Assembly (NCBI RefSeq): GCF_014647435.1
Contig: NZ_BMPE01000001.1
Span: forward strand, 620,001-684,000
DNA: 64,000 nt
Source: Deinococcus radiotolerans
GTDB taxonomy: Bacteria > Deinococcota > Deinococci > Deinococcales > Deinococcaceae
Direction of reading: 5' to 3'
Shown: one piece after another, positions 37,901 through 50,647 of the stretch
How the letters are laid out: each line of letters opens with the position of its first letter
Position numbering within the stretch: the first letter of the stretch is position 1
Notes under the pieces: model-generated
What the model was told of the DNA's origin: nothing
The model's input: only the letters and a program-made list of their open reading frames with translations
The model's database searches: none
Translations under genes and position numbers: made by a program

Positions 37901-39082
37901 TTACTTGATGCCGCTGTTGATTTCCTGGACGGCCTTGTCGAGGATCTGGCCGTAGTTCTGGTTGGCCTTCTGGACGCTCTGCGCGATGGCGTTGCTCCAG
38001 GGGCCCCACACGGCGCCCATCTGGGGCACGTTGGGCATGGGGGTGCCCATGCTGATGGTCTTGCCGAAGCCCTGCACGACGGGGTCGGCCTTCAGCTTGG
38101 TGCGGGCGCTGAGGCTGGCGGGGATGCGGCCGCCGGCCTTGTTGAACGCAACCTGCGCGTCAGAGGAGCTGATCTGCTTGGCGAACTGCGCAGCGACCGT
38201 CTTGTTCTTGCTGTAGGCGTTGAGCATGGTGCCCTGCACGCCCACGAAGGGGCTCCACTTGCCGGTCGCGCCGGGAGGGGTGGGGAAGGCGGTGATGCCG
38301 TAGTTGATGCCGGCCTTCTTGATGTCGCCCATGTCCCAGGGGCCGGTGAGGAACATCGCCAGGCGGCCCTGCACGAACGCGCTCTTGGCAGCGTCGCCGT
38401 TCACGCCTTCGGGCACGAGGTTGTACTTGTAGCGCAGGTCGTTCAGGAACGCGCTGGCCTTGTCGGCGCCGGCGTTGGCGAGGCCCACGTCCTTGACGTT
38501 CAGGGTACCGCCGTTGTTCTTGAAGACGTAGCCGCCGTAGGCGCTGATGATGCCGTACTGCATGTAGGCGTTGCTCAGGTCAGCGAGGTAGCCGAACTTG
38601 CCACTGCCGGTGTTCTTCTGCGCGGCGGCCAGGAACGCACTCCAGGTGGTGGGGGCGCTGGGGACCAGGGCCTTGTTGTACACGACGGCGACTGCTTCGG
38701 CGAACATGGGGATGCCAAACAGCTTGCCCTGGTAGGTCATGGCGTTCAGGGCGGTCTTGTCCAGGTCGGTGCGGCTGGTGACGTACTTGTCCATGGGCTC
38801 GATCACGCCGGCGGCGGCCAGCTGGCCGAGGCGGTCGTGCGGCTGGGTGGTCATCAGGTCGGGGCCCTGGCCCTTGGGGGCGCTCTGGATGAACTTGTCG
38901 GTCATCTCGCCGAAGGGCACGCTGACGACGTTCACGGTGTTGCCGGTCTTCGCCTTGAAGTCGGCGGCCTGGCTGCGCAGCCACGCGAGTTCGCTGTCGC
39001 CGAAGTGGGTCCACACGGTGATGGTGGCGGCGCTGGCCTGGCCGAGCAGGGCAAGGGAGAGAACAGTCAGAGCTTTTTTCAT
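37901..39082 (-). CDS. malE: Maltose-type sugar-binding protein
   Basis: Periplasmic or surface solute-binding protein of 393 aa. The signal peptide is MKKALTVLSLALLGQASA. The mature start 'ATITVWTHFGDSELAWL', 'FGIPMFAEAVAVVYNKAL', 'FVQGRLAMFLTGPWDMGDI' and 'VPQMGAVWGPWSNAIA' are hallmark blocks of the maltose/trehalose binding family. AGGAGA lies five bases before ATG 39082. A strong promoter is 146 bases upstream, with a LacI-family-like site in the leader. Exact sugar specificity cannot be read from sequence. Confidence 0.93.
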   Translation of the reverse strand: MKKALTVLSLALLGQASAATITVWTHFGDSELAWLRSQAADFKAKTGNTVNVVSVPFGEMTDKFIQSAPKGQGPDLMTTQPHDRLGQLAAAGVIEPMDKYVTSRTDLDKTALNAMTYQGKLFGIPMFAEAVAVVYNKALVPSAPTTWSAFLAAAQKNTGSGKFGYLADLSNAYMQYGIISAYGGYVFKNNGGTLNVKDVGLANAGADKASAFLNDLRYKYNLVPEGVNGDAAKSAFVQGRLAMFLTGPWDMGDIKKAGINYGITAFPTPPGATGKWSPFVGVQGTMLNAYSKNKTVAAQFAKQISSSDAQVAFNKAGGRIPASLSARTKLKADPVVQGFGKTISMGTPMPNVPQMGAVWGPWSNAIAQSVQKANQNYGQILDKAVQEINSGIK

Positions 39083-39105
39083 ATGTCTCCTTGATGGGCG
39101 CGACT

Positions 39106-39119
39106 GTGAATCGCTTCCA
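39106..39119 (-). promoter_or_regulatory. LacI-family-like operator in the malE leader
   Basis: On the minus strand it reads TGGAAGCGATTCAC, close to the cre/MalR style TGNAANCGNTNNCA. It lies about 100 bases downstream of the predicted malE transcription start, where a repressor could act as a roadblock. A near-identical site is at 39365-39378. Confidence 0.6.
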
Positions 39120-39227
39120 TTTCGAGGGATCGGTTCTGGTTCCATCGGCCTTCCACGGCAGGGAGGCTCCCGGGGTGTGCGCAGCTGAGCGTCCGCGCCT
39201 CGTGATTCTTCTGGTTGCTCGCCCAAC

Positions 39228-39256
39228 AGTATAAGGCGAAAGTGGTGCCTTGACAA
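39228..39256 (-). promoter_or_regulatory. malEp: malE promoter
   Basis: On the minus strand TTGTCA (39256-39251) and TATACT (39233-39228) are exactly 17 bases apart, five of six matches in each box. Predicted start is near 39221, giving a leader of about 139 bases. Confidence 0.75.
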
Positions 39257-39364
39257 TGGGGTGACAACGACAATTTCCCCGTCCCAGTCAGGAAGAAATC
39301 AGTTCTTCCCCGGGCATGACGGCCCGGGGCAGCATTCTGTCGGCTGGATGAACAAAATGGAAAC

Positions 39365-39378
39365 TGGAAGCGGTTCAC
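39365..39378 (+). promoter_or_regulatory. Second LacI-family-like operator
   Basis: TGGAAGCGGTTCAC differs by one base from the site at 39106. A weaker third copy, TGGAAGCGGGTTAG, begins at 39444. The two strong sites flank the malE promoter about 260 bases apart, which would allow DNA looping by a tetrameric repressor. Confidence 0.55.
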
Positions 39379-39593
39379 AGAATCCTAACCTTCGCACTGA
39401 GCCTTTGAACATCCCCCGATGAGTCCATCCCGACTGGAATCCATGGAAGCGGGTTAGACAGACCGCGCCCGCAAGGTTGGCGGAAGCGGGCTTCCGGGAT
39501 CGGCTTATGAATCGCCCCTCGTCGCTCGGCGCATTTGTTCGCCGCCACACCCAATGCGCGCGGTCTCCACCACTGCACCACTTGCCGTTCTGT

Positions 39594-39626
39594 CCTGACC
39601 GAGCGGTCAGGGTGCAGGCGTATACT
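39594..39626 (+). promoter_or_regulatory. TetR-type operator and promoter of the MFS gene
   Basis: CCTGACCGAGCGGTCAGG (39594-39611) is a perfect 18-base palindrome with the TGACCG-N2-CGGTCA core common for TetR-family repressors. It overlaps the -35 region of a promoter whose -10 box TATACT (39621-39626) lies seven bases before the ATG. No tetR gene is in the window. Confidence 0.7.
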
Positions 39627-39633
39627 GCGCGGC

Positions 39634-40875
39634 ATGTCGTCCGCCGCCCCCTCGCCCGCTCCGGCCGCGCCCGGGCGCACCAAACTGATCCTCTTCCTGA
39701 CGATCTTCATCGCCATGCTGGGCCTGAGTGTCCTCTTCCCCATCATCGCCCCACTGGGCCGGGAACTGGGCCTGACCGAAACGCAGACCGGCTGGTTCTC
39801 CACCGGGTACTCCCTGATGCAGTTCATTTTCTCGCCCATCTGGGGGGGCCGCAGCGAACGCGTGGGCCGCAAACCCATCCTGCTGATGGGCCTCGTGGGC
39901 TTCTCCCTCAGTTTCGGTCTGTTCGGCGTACTCGCCCAGGCGGGCCTGAACGGCGCCCTGGGCGGCACCCTGCTGTTCGGCCTGCTCGTCGCCTCGCGCG
40001 TGCTGGGCGGCATGCTGTCCAGCGCCACGCTGCCCACCGCGCAGGCCATGATGGCCGACCTCAGCAGCGCCAAGGACCGCGCCGCCAGCCTCGGCCTGAT
40101 CGGCGCGGCGTTCGGACTGGGCGTCGTGTTCGGCCCGGCCATCGGCGCCGCCCTGAGCGGCATCAGCCTGACCGCCCCGGTGTTCTTCAGCGCCGCGCTG
40201 GGCCTGATCACCGCGCTCGTCGCGTGGCGCACCCTGCCCGAAACCCGCCAGAGCGGCGCGAAACCCGCCGCGAAAGGCAGCCGGCGCGCGCTGCTCGCAC
40301 AGCCCACCGTGCTGCTGCTGCTGGCCATCAGCGCCCTGTCCACCCTGGCCAGCGTGGGCATGGAACAGACCATCGGCTTCTACGTGCAGGACACCCTGCG
40401 CCTCACGCCCGAGGGGGCCGCGCGCACCGTGGGCATCATGCTGACGCTGTTCGGCTTCGTGGCCGCGCTCGTGCAGGGCGGCGCCATCCGGCCACTGGCG
40501 AAGAAGCTGCCCACCACGCCCCTGGTCACCGCTGGCCTGCTGATCATGGGCGCCGGCATGCTGCTGGTGCCCACCGCGCACGCCTTCTGGCCCATCACGC
40601 TGGCCCTGGCGGTCGTGGGCGTGGGCAGCGCCATCCTGAGCCCCAGCCTCAGCGCGGGCCTGAGCCTCTCGGCCGGAGAGGACCTCCAGGGCACCATGGC
40701 CGGCCTGAACAGCAGCGCCCTGGCCCTGGGCCGCATGACCGGCCCGCTGCTCAGCACCGGGTTGTACCAGACGGTCAGTCACGCCGCGCCCTACGTCCTG
40801 AGCGGCAGCGTCCTGCTGGCCCTGCTGGCAGTCGTGCTGCTGATCCGCCCGAAGGTGCAGCCCGCCGCCGCGTAA
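39634..40875 (+). CDS. MFS transporter, drug-exporter type
   Basis: A 413-aa, 12-helix major facilitator. The motif A loop appears as '[16 protein letters not shown]' after helix 2 (about residues 70-85), and '[23 protein letters not shown]' matches helix 4 and motif B. Halves are joined by a basic loop (about 200-215). The likely leaderless start at ATG 39634 is set by the -10 box. Its palindrome-controlled promoter suggests induction by a substrate. It resembles tetracycline or multidrug exporters; the substrate is unknown. Confidence 0.88.
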   Translation: MSSAAPSPAPAAPGRTKLILFLTIFIAMLGLSVLFPIIAPLGRELGLTETQTGWFSTGYSLMQFIFSPIWGGRSERVGRKPILLMGLVGFSLSFGLFGVLAQAGLNGALGGTLLFGLLVASRVLGGMLSSATLPTAQAMMADLSSAKDRAASLGLIGAAFGLGVVFGPAIGAALSGISLTAPVFFSAALGLITALVAWRTLPETRQSGAKPAAKGSRRALLAQPTVLLLLAISALSTLASVGMEQTIGFYVQDTLRLTPEGAARTVGIMLTLFGFVAALVQGGAIRPLAKKLPTTPLVTAGLLIMGAGMLLVPTAHAFWPITLALAVVGVGSAILSPSLSAGLSLSAGEDLQGTMAGLNSSALALGRMTGPLLSTGLYQTVSHAAPYVLSGSVLLALLAVVLLIRPKVQPAAA

Positions 40876-40991
40876 CGCGGCGCTGTGAAGGGCGGGCTGA
40901 TCCTGTGGGGGTCAGCCCGCCGCTGCACCCAGGCCAGCGTGCCGGGCGTGTAGCCTTGGACGTCCTGCCGGGCCGCGCGTACACTGCCCGG

Positions 40992-42272
40992 ATGACTGAT
41001 GCACGCCGCCCCCGCACCGCCCGCGACCGACCCGACCCATTCAACCCGGCCCGCGAGGTCGCCGTGCGGGTGCTGCTGCGCGTGATCGACGCCGACGCCT
41101 TCGCAGCGCCCGCCCTGGACGCCGCGCTGCAGGAGGCCCGATTGCCCGCGCGTGACGCGGGACTGGCCACGCACGTCGTGTACGGCGCGCTGCGGCACGC
41201 GCCCAGCCTGACCCGCGCGCTCGACGCGCGCCTGACCGGCGACACGCACCCAAAGACCCGCGCGGTCCTGCTGGCCGGGGCATTCGAGCGGCTGTTCCTG
41301 GGCACCCCGCCGCACGCGGTGGTCAGCGAGTACGTGAACCTCGCGCGCGGCGCGCGCCTGGCGCCCCCCGGTCTGGTGAACGCCGTGCTGCGCCGCCTGG
41401 AGAGCCTGAGCCCTGCGGAGGAGATCCCCGATGAGATGCCCGCGTGGCTGGCGGACGTGTACCGCCGCGCGTACGGCGAGCAGGCGCAGGCGGTGCTGGC
41501 GAACCTGCTGGAGCCGCAACCCCTGTGGCTGAGCCTCAGCGACGCGGGCGTCCGCGCCCTGGAAGACGAGGGGAGCGTCCTGGACGGGGGCGTGCAGGGC
41601 GTGGACCGCGTAGCCCTGGACCGCCCGCTGAGGCAGACCGCCGCGTTCCAGCAGGGGCAGGCGCAGCCGATCAACCCGGCCAGCCTCGCCTGCGTGGACG
41701 CCCTGGGCGACGTGACGGGCGAGCGCGTGCTGGACTTGGCGGGCGGCGCGGGCGTGAAGGCCGCGATGCTCGCCACGCGCGGCGCGCAGGTGACCAGCGT
41801 GGACGTTGTGGCCCGCAAGCACGACCTCGCCCGCGCAAACCTGAAGCGCCTGGGCCTGAACGCGCAGTTCATCACGCACGACCTGACCCAGCCGCTGGCC
41901 GCAGAGCCCGCGCGCGCCGTGCTGCTGGACGCCCCCTGCACCGGCAGCGGCACCCTGCGCAGCCACCCGGAGATCAAGCTGCGCCTCACGCCGGACGCCG
42001 TGCAGGGCATGGCGGCTCTTCAGGCGCGGATGCTGCCGAACGCCGCCGCGCTGGTGCGGCCCGGCGGGACGCTGGTGTACTCGGTGTGTTCCGTCACGCC
42101 GCAGGAAGGGCCGGAAGTCGTGCAGGCGTTCCTGGACGCGCACCCGGAGTTCAGCGCGCAGCCGGTCCCGAATCTGGAGGTGCCGCACGTGCCCGCCGGG
42201 CCGGGCGTCCTGACCGTACCGGTGGACGGCGTGGACGGGTTCTTCATCGCGCGCCTCCAACGCCGCGCCTGA
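40992..42272 (+). CDS. rsmB: 16S rRNA m5C967-type methyltransferase, RsmB family
   Basis: A SAM-dependent RNA methyltransferase of 426 aa. The N-terminal NusB-like domain (about 20-150) has '[12 protein letters not shown]' and '[10 protein letters not shown]'. The C-terminal Rossmann domain has '[16 protein letters not shown]' (SAM loop), '[17 protein letters not shown]' (PC motif, conserved Cys) and '[13 protein letters not shown]' (the catalytic Cys is in this motif in RsmB). TACACT lies six bases before ATG 40992, so it is probably leaderless. The much longer open frame upstream overlaps the MFS gene and is not real. Confidence 0.92.
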   Translation: MTDARRPRTARDRPDPFNPAREVAVRVLLRVIDADAFAAPALDAALQEARLPARDAGLATHVVYGALRHAPSLTRALDARLTGDTHPKTRAVLLAGAFERLFLGTPPHAVVSEYVNLARGARLAPPGLVNAVLRRLESLSPAEEIPDEMPAWLADVYRRAYGEQAQAVLANLLEPQPLWLSLSDAGVRALEDEGSVLDGGVQGVDRVALDRPLRQTAAFQQGQAQPINPASLACVDALGDVTGERVLDLAGGAGVKAAMLATRGAQVTSVDVVARKHDLARANLKRLGLNAQFITHDLTQPLAAEPARAVLLDAPCTGSGTLRSHPEIKLRLTPDAVQGMAALQARMLPNAAALVRPGGTLVYSVCSVTPQEGPEVVQAFLDAHPEFSAQPVPNLEVPHVPAGPGVLTVPVDGVDGFFIARLQRRA

Positions 42273-42294
42273 ACGGTCAGGGTAGGCTGCGCGC

Positions 42295-42966
42295 ATGCGC
42301 CTCTTCCCTGCCCTGACCCTGACCGCGCTGCTTGCCAACCTGCCGCTTGCATCGGCGCAGACACCCCCGAACTGCGCCCTGGCCAACGCCGTGGACAGCG
42401 GCAGCTACGCCACCCTGACGATCACGGTATGGTCGGAAGCGGACGAGGACAACGCCGCTGCAAACTGGGCCGACTGCCGCGCCTCGGCGCTGCGCCGCAC
42501 CCTGACCGGCCAGCCGAACCTCAGCGCACGCATGGACGGCCTGCGCCGACAGGTGCAGCAGATGCGGGCTCTGGAAGGTCAGTTCGCGGGCATCCGCGCG
42601 GGGGGTGGCACGCTGTACTCGCACGCCATTCCCCGCGCCTTTCCGTACCTGGAAGAGCAACTGGCGAGCCTCGCGGCGCTGGCCAGCACCAGCCTGGGCG
42701 CGCAGACTGGACAGGGGTACGTGACGCTGATCGCGCAGGCGCGCAGGGAACACGCAGCTTACGTGGCGACGCTGAGGGCATACAAGCCCGCGCCGGACGA
42801 GACCTACACGCTGTACAGCGCGGCCGAATGGAAAACCCTGGTGAACCGCTACGAGGCGCTGGGCCGCGCGGTCATGGGGACACTGGGCAGCCGGGGCGAC
42901 GCGGCCACCGTGCTGGGCTACACCCTGCTGAACACCACCCTGTTTCCTGCCGACGGCGACTATTAA
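42295..42966 (+). CDS. Secreted helical protein of unknown function
   Basis: A 223-aa protein with a signal peptide (about residues 1-21, cleavage near ASAQTP). The mature part is mostly helical, with Cys at about 27 and 62 that could pair. TAGGCT lies six bases before ATG 42295, consistent with a leaderless transcript. It follows rsmB by 22 bases on the same strand but appears to have its own promoter. I recognise no domain. Confidence 0.7.
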   Translation: MRLFPALTLTALLANLPLASAQTPPNCALANAVDSGSYATLTITVWSEADEDNAAANWADCRASALRRTLTGQPNLSARMDGLRRQVQQMRALEGQFAGIRAGGGTLYSHAIPRAFPYLEEQLASLAALASTSLGAQTGQGYVTLIAQARREHAAYVATLRAYKPAPDETYTLYSAAEWKTLVNRYEALGRAVMGTLGSRGDAATVLGYTLLNTTLFPADGDY

Positions 42967-43120
42967 GCCGGACACAGCCGCAGCGGGTGGGTCCAGGGGC
43001 CCAACACGGCCACTGAACGTGCGGATTGCAGGCGGATCATGGGCTCACCTGAGACGGAGGGGCGCGGCGGTCGGAGGCCGGCAGTTTCCAGCCCAGACGG
43101 GGGTATGAGAATGACAGTGT

Positions 43121-43143
43121 CCGGGCCGCGCAAGGCGGCCCGG
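43121..43143 (-). terminator. Terminator hairpin downstream of deoD
   Basis: CCGGGCCGC (43121-43129) pairs with GCGGCCCGG (43135-43143), a 9-bp GC stem with a 5-base loop, 17 bases past the deoD stop on the minus strand. There is no clear T-run. Confidence 0.6.
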
Positions 43144-43159
43144 GCACTGGGTGTGGGGG

Positions 43160-43867
43160 TTACTGGCTGAGCGCGGCGTCGAGGGCAATCTCGATCATGG
43201 CGTTGAAGGTCAGCTGGCGTTCCTCGGCGGTGGTTTCCTCGCGGGTGACGAGGTGGTCGCTGATGGTCAGGACGGTCAGGGCCTTCACGCCGTGCTTGGC
43301 GGCCAGGGTGTACAGCCCAGCGGCTTCCATCTCGACGGCGAGCACGCCGTAGTCCGCCCAGATTTTGTACTGGTCGAAATCGTCGTGGTAGAAGGTGTCG
43401 CTGCTCATGATGTTGCCGACGTGCGTGGCGTGGCCGCGTTCACGCGCGATCTGGTAGGCGCGCATCAGCAGGTCGAAGTCGGCAATCGGGGCGTAGTTCT
43501 TCGCGCCGAAGCGGATGTTGTTGATGTTGCTGTCGGTGCAGGCGGCCTGAGCGAGGACGATGTCGCGGACGTGCACGTCCGCCTGGTAGCTGCCGGCGGT
43601 GCCGACGCGGATGAGGTTCTTGCAGCCGTACTCGGTGATGAGTTCACTGACGTAGATCATGGAGCTGGCGATGCCCATGCCGGTGCCCTGCACGCTGACC
43701 TTCTGGCCTTTGTACGTGCCGGTGTAGCCGTGCATGCCGCGCACGGTGTTGTGCAGCACGGGGTCGGTCAGGAAGGTCTCGGCGATGTGCTTGGCGCGCA
43801 GGGGGTCGCCGGGCAGCAGGACGGTTTCGGCGATCTGGCCGGGTTGTGCGTTCAGGTGGATACTCAT
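43160..43867 (-). CDS. deoD: Purine-nucleoside phosphorylase, DeoD type
   Basis: Nucleoside salvage enzyme of 235 aa: purine (deoxy)nucleoside plus phosphate gives base plus (deoxy)ribose 1-phosphate. The hexameric DeoD signature is clear: '[15 protein letters not shown]', '[19 protein letters not shown]', 'RVGTAGSYQ', '[10 protein letters not shown]' and the catalytic Asp in 'TISDHLV'. ATG 43867 has TAGGCT eight bases before it. It is monocistronic and in line with alaX upstream on the same strand, 50 bases away. Confidence 0.95.
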   Translation of the reverse strand: MSIHLNAQPGQIAETVLLPGDPLRAKHIAETFLTDPVLHNTVRGMHGYTGTYKGQKVSVQGTGMGIASSMIYVSELITEYGCKNLIRVGTAGSYQADVHVRDIVLAQAACTDSNINNIRFGAKNYAPIADFDLLMRAYQIARERGHATHVGNIMSSDTFYHDDFDQYKIWADYGVLAVEMEAAGLYTLAAKHGVKALTVLTISDHLVTREETTAEERQLTFNAMIEIALDAALSQ

Positions 43868-43917
43868 GACCCCTGAGCCTATCAAGTTCCGGCGCGGGTG
43901 TGAACGAGCGGGTGCGG

Positions 43918-45102
43918 TCAGGCCGGCATGAGGCTGGCGCGGACAGCCCGGGTGAAGGCGGGCACGTCTGGGGTGCTGCCCTGCGCGAGTTCGGGGCGTC
44001 CGCCGCCCTTGCCGCCACTCTCGGTCAGCGCGGCGCGCAGCAGGGTGCCGGCGTTCACGTCCGGGTGCGCGCTGCCAATGCCCACGCGGCCGGTCTCCGT
44101 GACGGCCGTGACCACCTCACCGGGCTGAAGGTCAGTCAGGGCCGCCTGGAGTCCGGCCGGGTCGGTCAGGGTCACGACGCGCAGACGGACCGTGCCGTGC
44201 GTTTCGGCGGGGGTCGAGTCCCGCTGCGTGCGGGCCAGGGTGGCGTGCAGGGCGTCCAGCTGCGCGGCCAGCGCGGCGCGCTCGGCAGTCAGGGCCTCGA
44301 CCCGTTCGGGCAGGCGCTCGACCGGCACGCTGAAGCCCTGCGCGAGGCGGCGGGCGTCCGCGTATACGCCGCTCAGGTAGGTACCGGCTTCCTCGCCGGC
44401 CATGAAGGTCACGCGAGTCACGCCGCCCTTGATGCGCTCGGTACGCAGGATCACGACCGGGGCGGCCATGCTGGCGCGCGGGACGTGCGTGCCGCCGCAG
44501 GCGCTCACGTCAAAGGGCGTGCCGTCCGCCTGGCGGTAGATGACCAGTCGAGTGTCGCCGCGCACCTTCGATTGGCGCCGCAGGGGGTGCCGGGGCAGGT
44601 CCTGTTCGGGGACGACGGGGGTGTCCAGGGTCAGGTCGCCTCGGCCGAGCATTTCGCGCAGGAGCTGCTCGGCCGCGCGCACGTGCGACTCGGCCGGGTC
44701 GCCGTTCAGGTCGATGGTGCATTCGGGCGCGTTCATGTTCACGGCCACCACCTCGAACACCGGGTTCACCTGCACGAACGCCTGGGCCAGCAGGTGCTCG
44801 GCGCTGTGGCGCTGCATGTGCCGCCAGCGGCGGTCGGCGTCCACCTCGCCGCGCACGGTGTCGCCCACGGGGGGCGCGGCGCCGTCCAGCGTGTGCCAGA
44901 TCAGGCCGCTGGTCTTGTCGCGGCGGCTGCCAGTCACGCGCGCCTCACCGCCGTCCCAGCGCAGCGTGCCCGTGTCGGCCGCCTGACCGCCCGCATCGGG
45001 GTACAGGGCGGTGGCGTCCAGCGCGACCTCCTGGCCCTGCGCGTGCGTGACGGTGCCGGTGAACGTGAACAGGGTGCTGTCGTAGTACAGAGGGCGGGTC
45101 AT
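43918..45102 (-). CDS. alaX: Alanyl-tRNA editing protein AlaX, long form
   Basis: A trans-editing hydrolase of 394 aa that deacylates mischarged Ser- or Gly-tRNA(Ala). The Zn-binding motifs are 'RHSAEHLL' (HxxxH, about residues 97-104) and 'CGGTHV' (CxxxH, about 204). An N-terminal '[13 protein letters not shown]' block matches the AlaRS editing entry. The C-terminal third includes a coiled coil ('[20 protein letters not shown]') and a DHHA1-like '[18 protein letters not shown]' domain, making it AlaX-L type. TACCCT lies seven bases before ATG 45102. Confidence 0.92.
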   Translation of the reverse strand: MTRPLYYDSTLFTFTGTVTHAQGQEVALDATALYPDAGGQAADTGTLRWDGGEARVTGSRRDKTSGLIWHTLDGAAPPVGDTVRGEVDADRRWRHMQRHSAEHLLAQAFVQVNPVFEVVAVNMNAPECTIDLNGDPAESHVRAAEQLLREMLGRGDLTLDTPVVPEQDLPRHPLRRQSKVRGDTRLVIYRQADGTPFDVSACGGTHVPRASMAAPVVILRTERIKGGVTRVTFMAGEEAGTYLSGVYADARRLAQGFSVPVERLPERVEALTAERAALAAQLDALHATLARTQRDSTPAETHGTVRLRVVTLTDPAGLQAALTDLQPGEVVTAVTETGRVGIGSAHPDVNAGTLLRAALTESGGKGGGRPELAQGSTPDVPAFTRAVRASLMPA

Positions 45103-45241
45103 GCCGCCCAGGGTAGCGCCACCAGCGCGGGCCGCCCGCCGTGAGGGCCGATTCACGACGCGCTTACCCGTACGGCGGGCCCGCCCCCTACACTGGGCGG
45201 TCCAGCCGGAGGCCCACGGGCGTCCGGCAATGGGAGGAGTC

Positions 45242-45448
45242 ATGTCGCGGTCTGGAGTGTTGATGCTGGGGACGGTGGCGGCCATTGCCGCGCTGTTCGC
45301 GCTGGGGGGCGCCCTGGAGTGGCCCACACCGCCTGTGCTGGGCGGGGCGGTGGCCCTGCTCCTGCTGGGGGTGACGCTGGCCGTGACGTGGCGGCGGCGC
45401 GCCGAGCAGGCGCCCACTGAGACATCTGCGCGTCCGCCCGGACGCTGA
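45242..45448 (+). CDS. Small membrane protein with two helices
   Basis: A 68-aa predicted inner-membrane protein with hydrophobic segments at about residues 7-25 and 30-48, then a basic 'WRRRAEQ' stop-transfer and a polar tail. GGGAGGAG lies four bases before ATG 45242 and decides the start; the open frame continues upstream without family signal. It is divergent from alaX. I recognise no family. Confidence 0.65.
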   Translation: MSRSGVLMLGTVAAIAALFALGGALEWPTPPVLGGAVALLLLGVTLAVTWRRRAEQAPTETSARPPGR

Positions 45449-45458
45449 CCGTCTACAG

Positions 45459-45495
45459 CGCAGCGCCCCCGCCTGACTGGCTGGGGCGCTGCGTT
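45459..45495 (+). terminator. Hairpin terminator after the small membrane gene
   Basis: CGCAGCGCCCC (45459-45469) pairs with GGGGCGCTGCG (45483-45493), an 11-bp perfect stem followed by TTGTG, 10 bases after the stop. A TTGTGCCTGGGG direct repeat and a second GC hairpin follow, before the convergent efflux gene. Confidence 0.8.
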
Positions 45496-45545
45496 GTGCC
45501 TGGGGGTTGTGCCTGGGGAGGGCGGTGCCGCCTCCCCGGACCGCT

Positions 45546-47650
<2,105 letters not shown>

Positions 47651-47654
<4 letters not shown>

Positions 47655-48157
47655 GGGTGCTCCTGGCAGGAGTAGAGGGGTTCCAGTTCGTCCAGCACGT
47701 GCTGGAGGTGGTGGGTGGCAGCCTGGATGGTGCTCAGTTGCAGGTTCTGGAAGGTGGTGATGTACGCGCCGACGAATTCGCTGTCCATGCGGCCCACGAT
47801 GGCCCGGCCGTCATCGGTGATGTCCACGAGTTTCTCGCGGCGGTTGTCGGGGTTCTCGGTACGCTGCGCCAGGCCGCGTTTCACGAGGCGTTCCACGAGG
47901 TGGCTGGCGGCGGGAACGCTCAGGCGGGTCAGTTCGCTGAGCTGCGTGACCGTGATAGGCGCGCGGGCGCGCAGCTGGTGCAGGGCGGTGATCTGCGAGA
48001 AGCTCAGGTCGCGCTCGAGCAGTTCGTCCTGCATGCCGCGCATCACTCGGCTGCTGATCAGTCGGTGCAGGCGTTTCATAGTCTTGCCGAACTGCTCGGC
48101 CGCCTGGGTCAGTTCCGGGCTGGCAGTTTCCGGGGGGGGCGGGTCAGGAGGAGTCAT
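47651..48157 (-). CDS. MarR-family transcriptional regulator
   Basis: A 168-aa winged-helix regulator. The recognition region is '[47 protein letters not shown]', whose wing carries the conserved 'DRR/NRR'-type arginines (about residues 65-110; only segments quoted). Flanking helices make the dimer. It is first in the operon with the exporter and probably represses both. ATG 48157 lies inside one arm of an inverted repeat that may be its operator. Confidence 0.92.
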
Positions 48158-48199
48158 ACTTCCAATCTTGCAACAGTCTCATAGCCAAGAAAGTATGAC
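48153..48199 (-). promoter_or_regulatory. Candidate MarR autoregulatory operator
   Basis: GTCATACTT (48153-48161) is repeated inverted as AAGTATGAC (48191-48199). Inside lies a shorter palindrome, TCATA (48179-48183) and TATGA (48194-48198), ten bases apart. The first arm includes the marR start codon, so binding would block both transcription and the first codons. Confidence 0.5.
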
Positions 48200-48305
48200 A
48201 CCTCGCACCATTTCATGCATAGATGGATCGGCCTAGTCCCTGGACTCGACCAGATGGTCCTTCTCAGGGAAGCGGTTCGGGAACCCACACGCCCCCAGGG
48301 CAGTA

Positions 48306-48355
48306 CAGACCCCACGTGCCAGTCGCTCTACACAGCAACCGGCACGTGGGGTCTG
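48306..48355. terminator. 15-bp hairpin terminator
   Basis: CAGACCCCACGTGCC (48306-48320) pairs perfectly with 48341-48355. It lies 22 bases past the stop of the minus-strand aminotransferase gene in an otherwise empty 219-base gap. Confidence 0.75.
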
Positions 48356-48376
48356 CTCAGGCGCTCACTGCGCTGC

Positions 48377-49534
<1,158 letters not shown>

Positions 49535-49658
49535 GCCCAGCATCTTAGGCTGCCTGCCCGGCCGCCCGTGGCGCCCCTGTTCAACCCTGCCGCTCCTGCA
49601 CCCCTTGAGCCCAGCTGACTGTGAGAAAAATGTAGGGGTTTCATGATGAGATGAGGGC

Positions 49659-50552
49659 ATGCGTTCCGCCTTGCATCTGACCCTGCTGACCCTGAGCCTC
49701 GGGCTGAGCGGCGCCAGTGCCGCGCAGACCCCCAGCGTTCCGTACGGCACGCCCGCCCCCCTCACCCTGCCCGGCGGGCAGCCGGTCGCCGTAGACGCCC
49801 TGGTGGACCGCGCCGATCTCTTTGACCTGCTGGTGCAGGCCGACTTCAGATCCTGCGGGCAGACCGCGTACCGCGATCCCGTCCTGGACGCCGTGGCCGC
49901 CCGCGTGGCGCGGGGCTTCTCCCTGAAGACCGAACTGCTCAGCGCCCGGGTGCGGGCCCAGAAGGCCAACCAGTTCGTCCTGCCGAAACTCGGCCGGGCG
50001 CCCGCCGTCGTGCAGGCCCTGGCCAACCAGTGCGCGCTGCGCGTGGGCTTCACCCGCTACGGAGTGGCCGTGCAGGACGGCCGCGCCGCGCTGGTCAGCG
50101 TGAAGCCCGCCCAGATCGAGGCGGACGATCCCCGCGCGTGGATGCTGCACTTCCTGGACCTGACCAACGAGGCCCGCCGTCAGGGTCAGCGCTGCGGGGA
50201 TGACCTGTTCCGCAGCGCCCCGCCGCTGCGCTGGAACGAGCAGCTGGCCGCGTCCGCGCAGACGCACCTGAATGACCTGATCCGCCTGAACTTCCGCGGG
50301 CACGTGAATCCCGAGACGGGCAGCACCCCGCCCGACCGGGCCCGCGCGGCCGGGTACCCGAGCGGGACCGTCGGGGAGAACGCCGCGTACGACTCCACCA
50401 CGCCCGAGGACGCCCTGCAGAGCCTGCTGGACAGTCCCGGTCACTGCCGCATCCTGATGAATCCCGACTGGCGGGACTTTGGCGCTGCAATGGGCAACGG
50501 CACCCCCGAGACGGTGTTCTCCACGTACTGGGTGCAGGACTTCGGCCGCTGA
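49659..50552 (+). CDS. Secreted CAP/SCP-domain protein
   Basis: A 297-aa exported protein. The signal peptide ends near residue 21 (ASAAQTP). The C-terminal half (about 160-297) is a CAP domain: '[13 protein letters not shown]', '[18 protein letters not shown]', '[17 protein letters not shown]', 'GENAAYDS', '[19 protein letters not shown]' and 'YWVQDFGR' are the standard blocks. The His and Glu of the central cavity are kept. The N-terminal half is unrelated and helical. The role is unknown in bacteria of this kind. TGAGAT lies six bases before the ATG. Confidence 0.9.
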   Translation: MRSALHLTLLTLSLGLSGASAAQTPSVPYGTPAPLTLPGGQPVAVDALVDRADLFDLLVQADFRSCGQTAYRDPVLDAVAARVARGFSLKTELLSARVRAQKANQFVLPKLGRAPAVVQALANQCALRVGFTRYGVAVQDGRAALVSVKPAQIEADDPRAWMLHFLDLTNEARRQGQRCGDDLFRSAPPLRWNEQLAASAQTHLNDLIRLNFRGHVNPETGSTPPDRARAAGYPSGTVGENAAYDSTTPEDALQSLLDSPGHCRILMNPDWRDFGAAMGNGTPETVFSTYWVQDFGR

Positions 50553-50647
50553 CGTGCGGGGGGCGCCGGCCGCCCCCGGGCCTGGGTACCCCGGTGCATG
50601 AAGGTGCGCGGAAGTCACGCGGCCGGGCGCCCGCTCTAGGCTGCGGC

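Larger units (their letters stand above)
39083..39633. other. 551-base divergent control region, malE and MFS exporter
   Basis: Contains the malE promoter, two strong and one weak TGGAAGCG operators, and the TetR-type palindrome listed separately. A GGAAGC-GG-GCTTCC-type inverted repeat lies near 39481-39494 and a GCCCGGG-rich inverted repeat near 39307-39339. No coding sequence is supported; the ORFs that cross it are shadows or upstream extensions of real genes. Confidence 0.5.

Noticed and set aside
39477..40991. Upstream 505-codon extension of rsmB
   Set aside because: Overlaps the MFS gene in another frame; the -10 box TACACT and the family start place rsmB at 40992.
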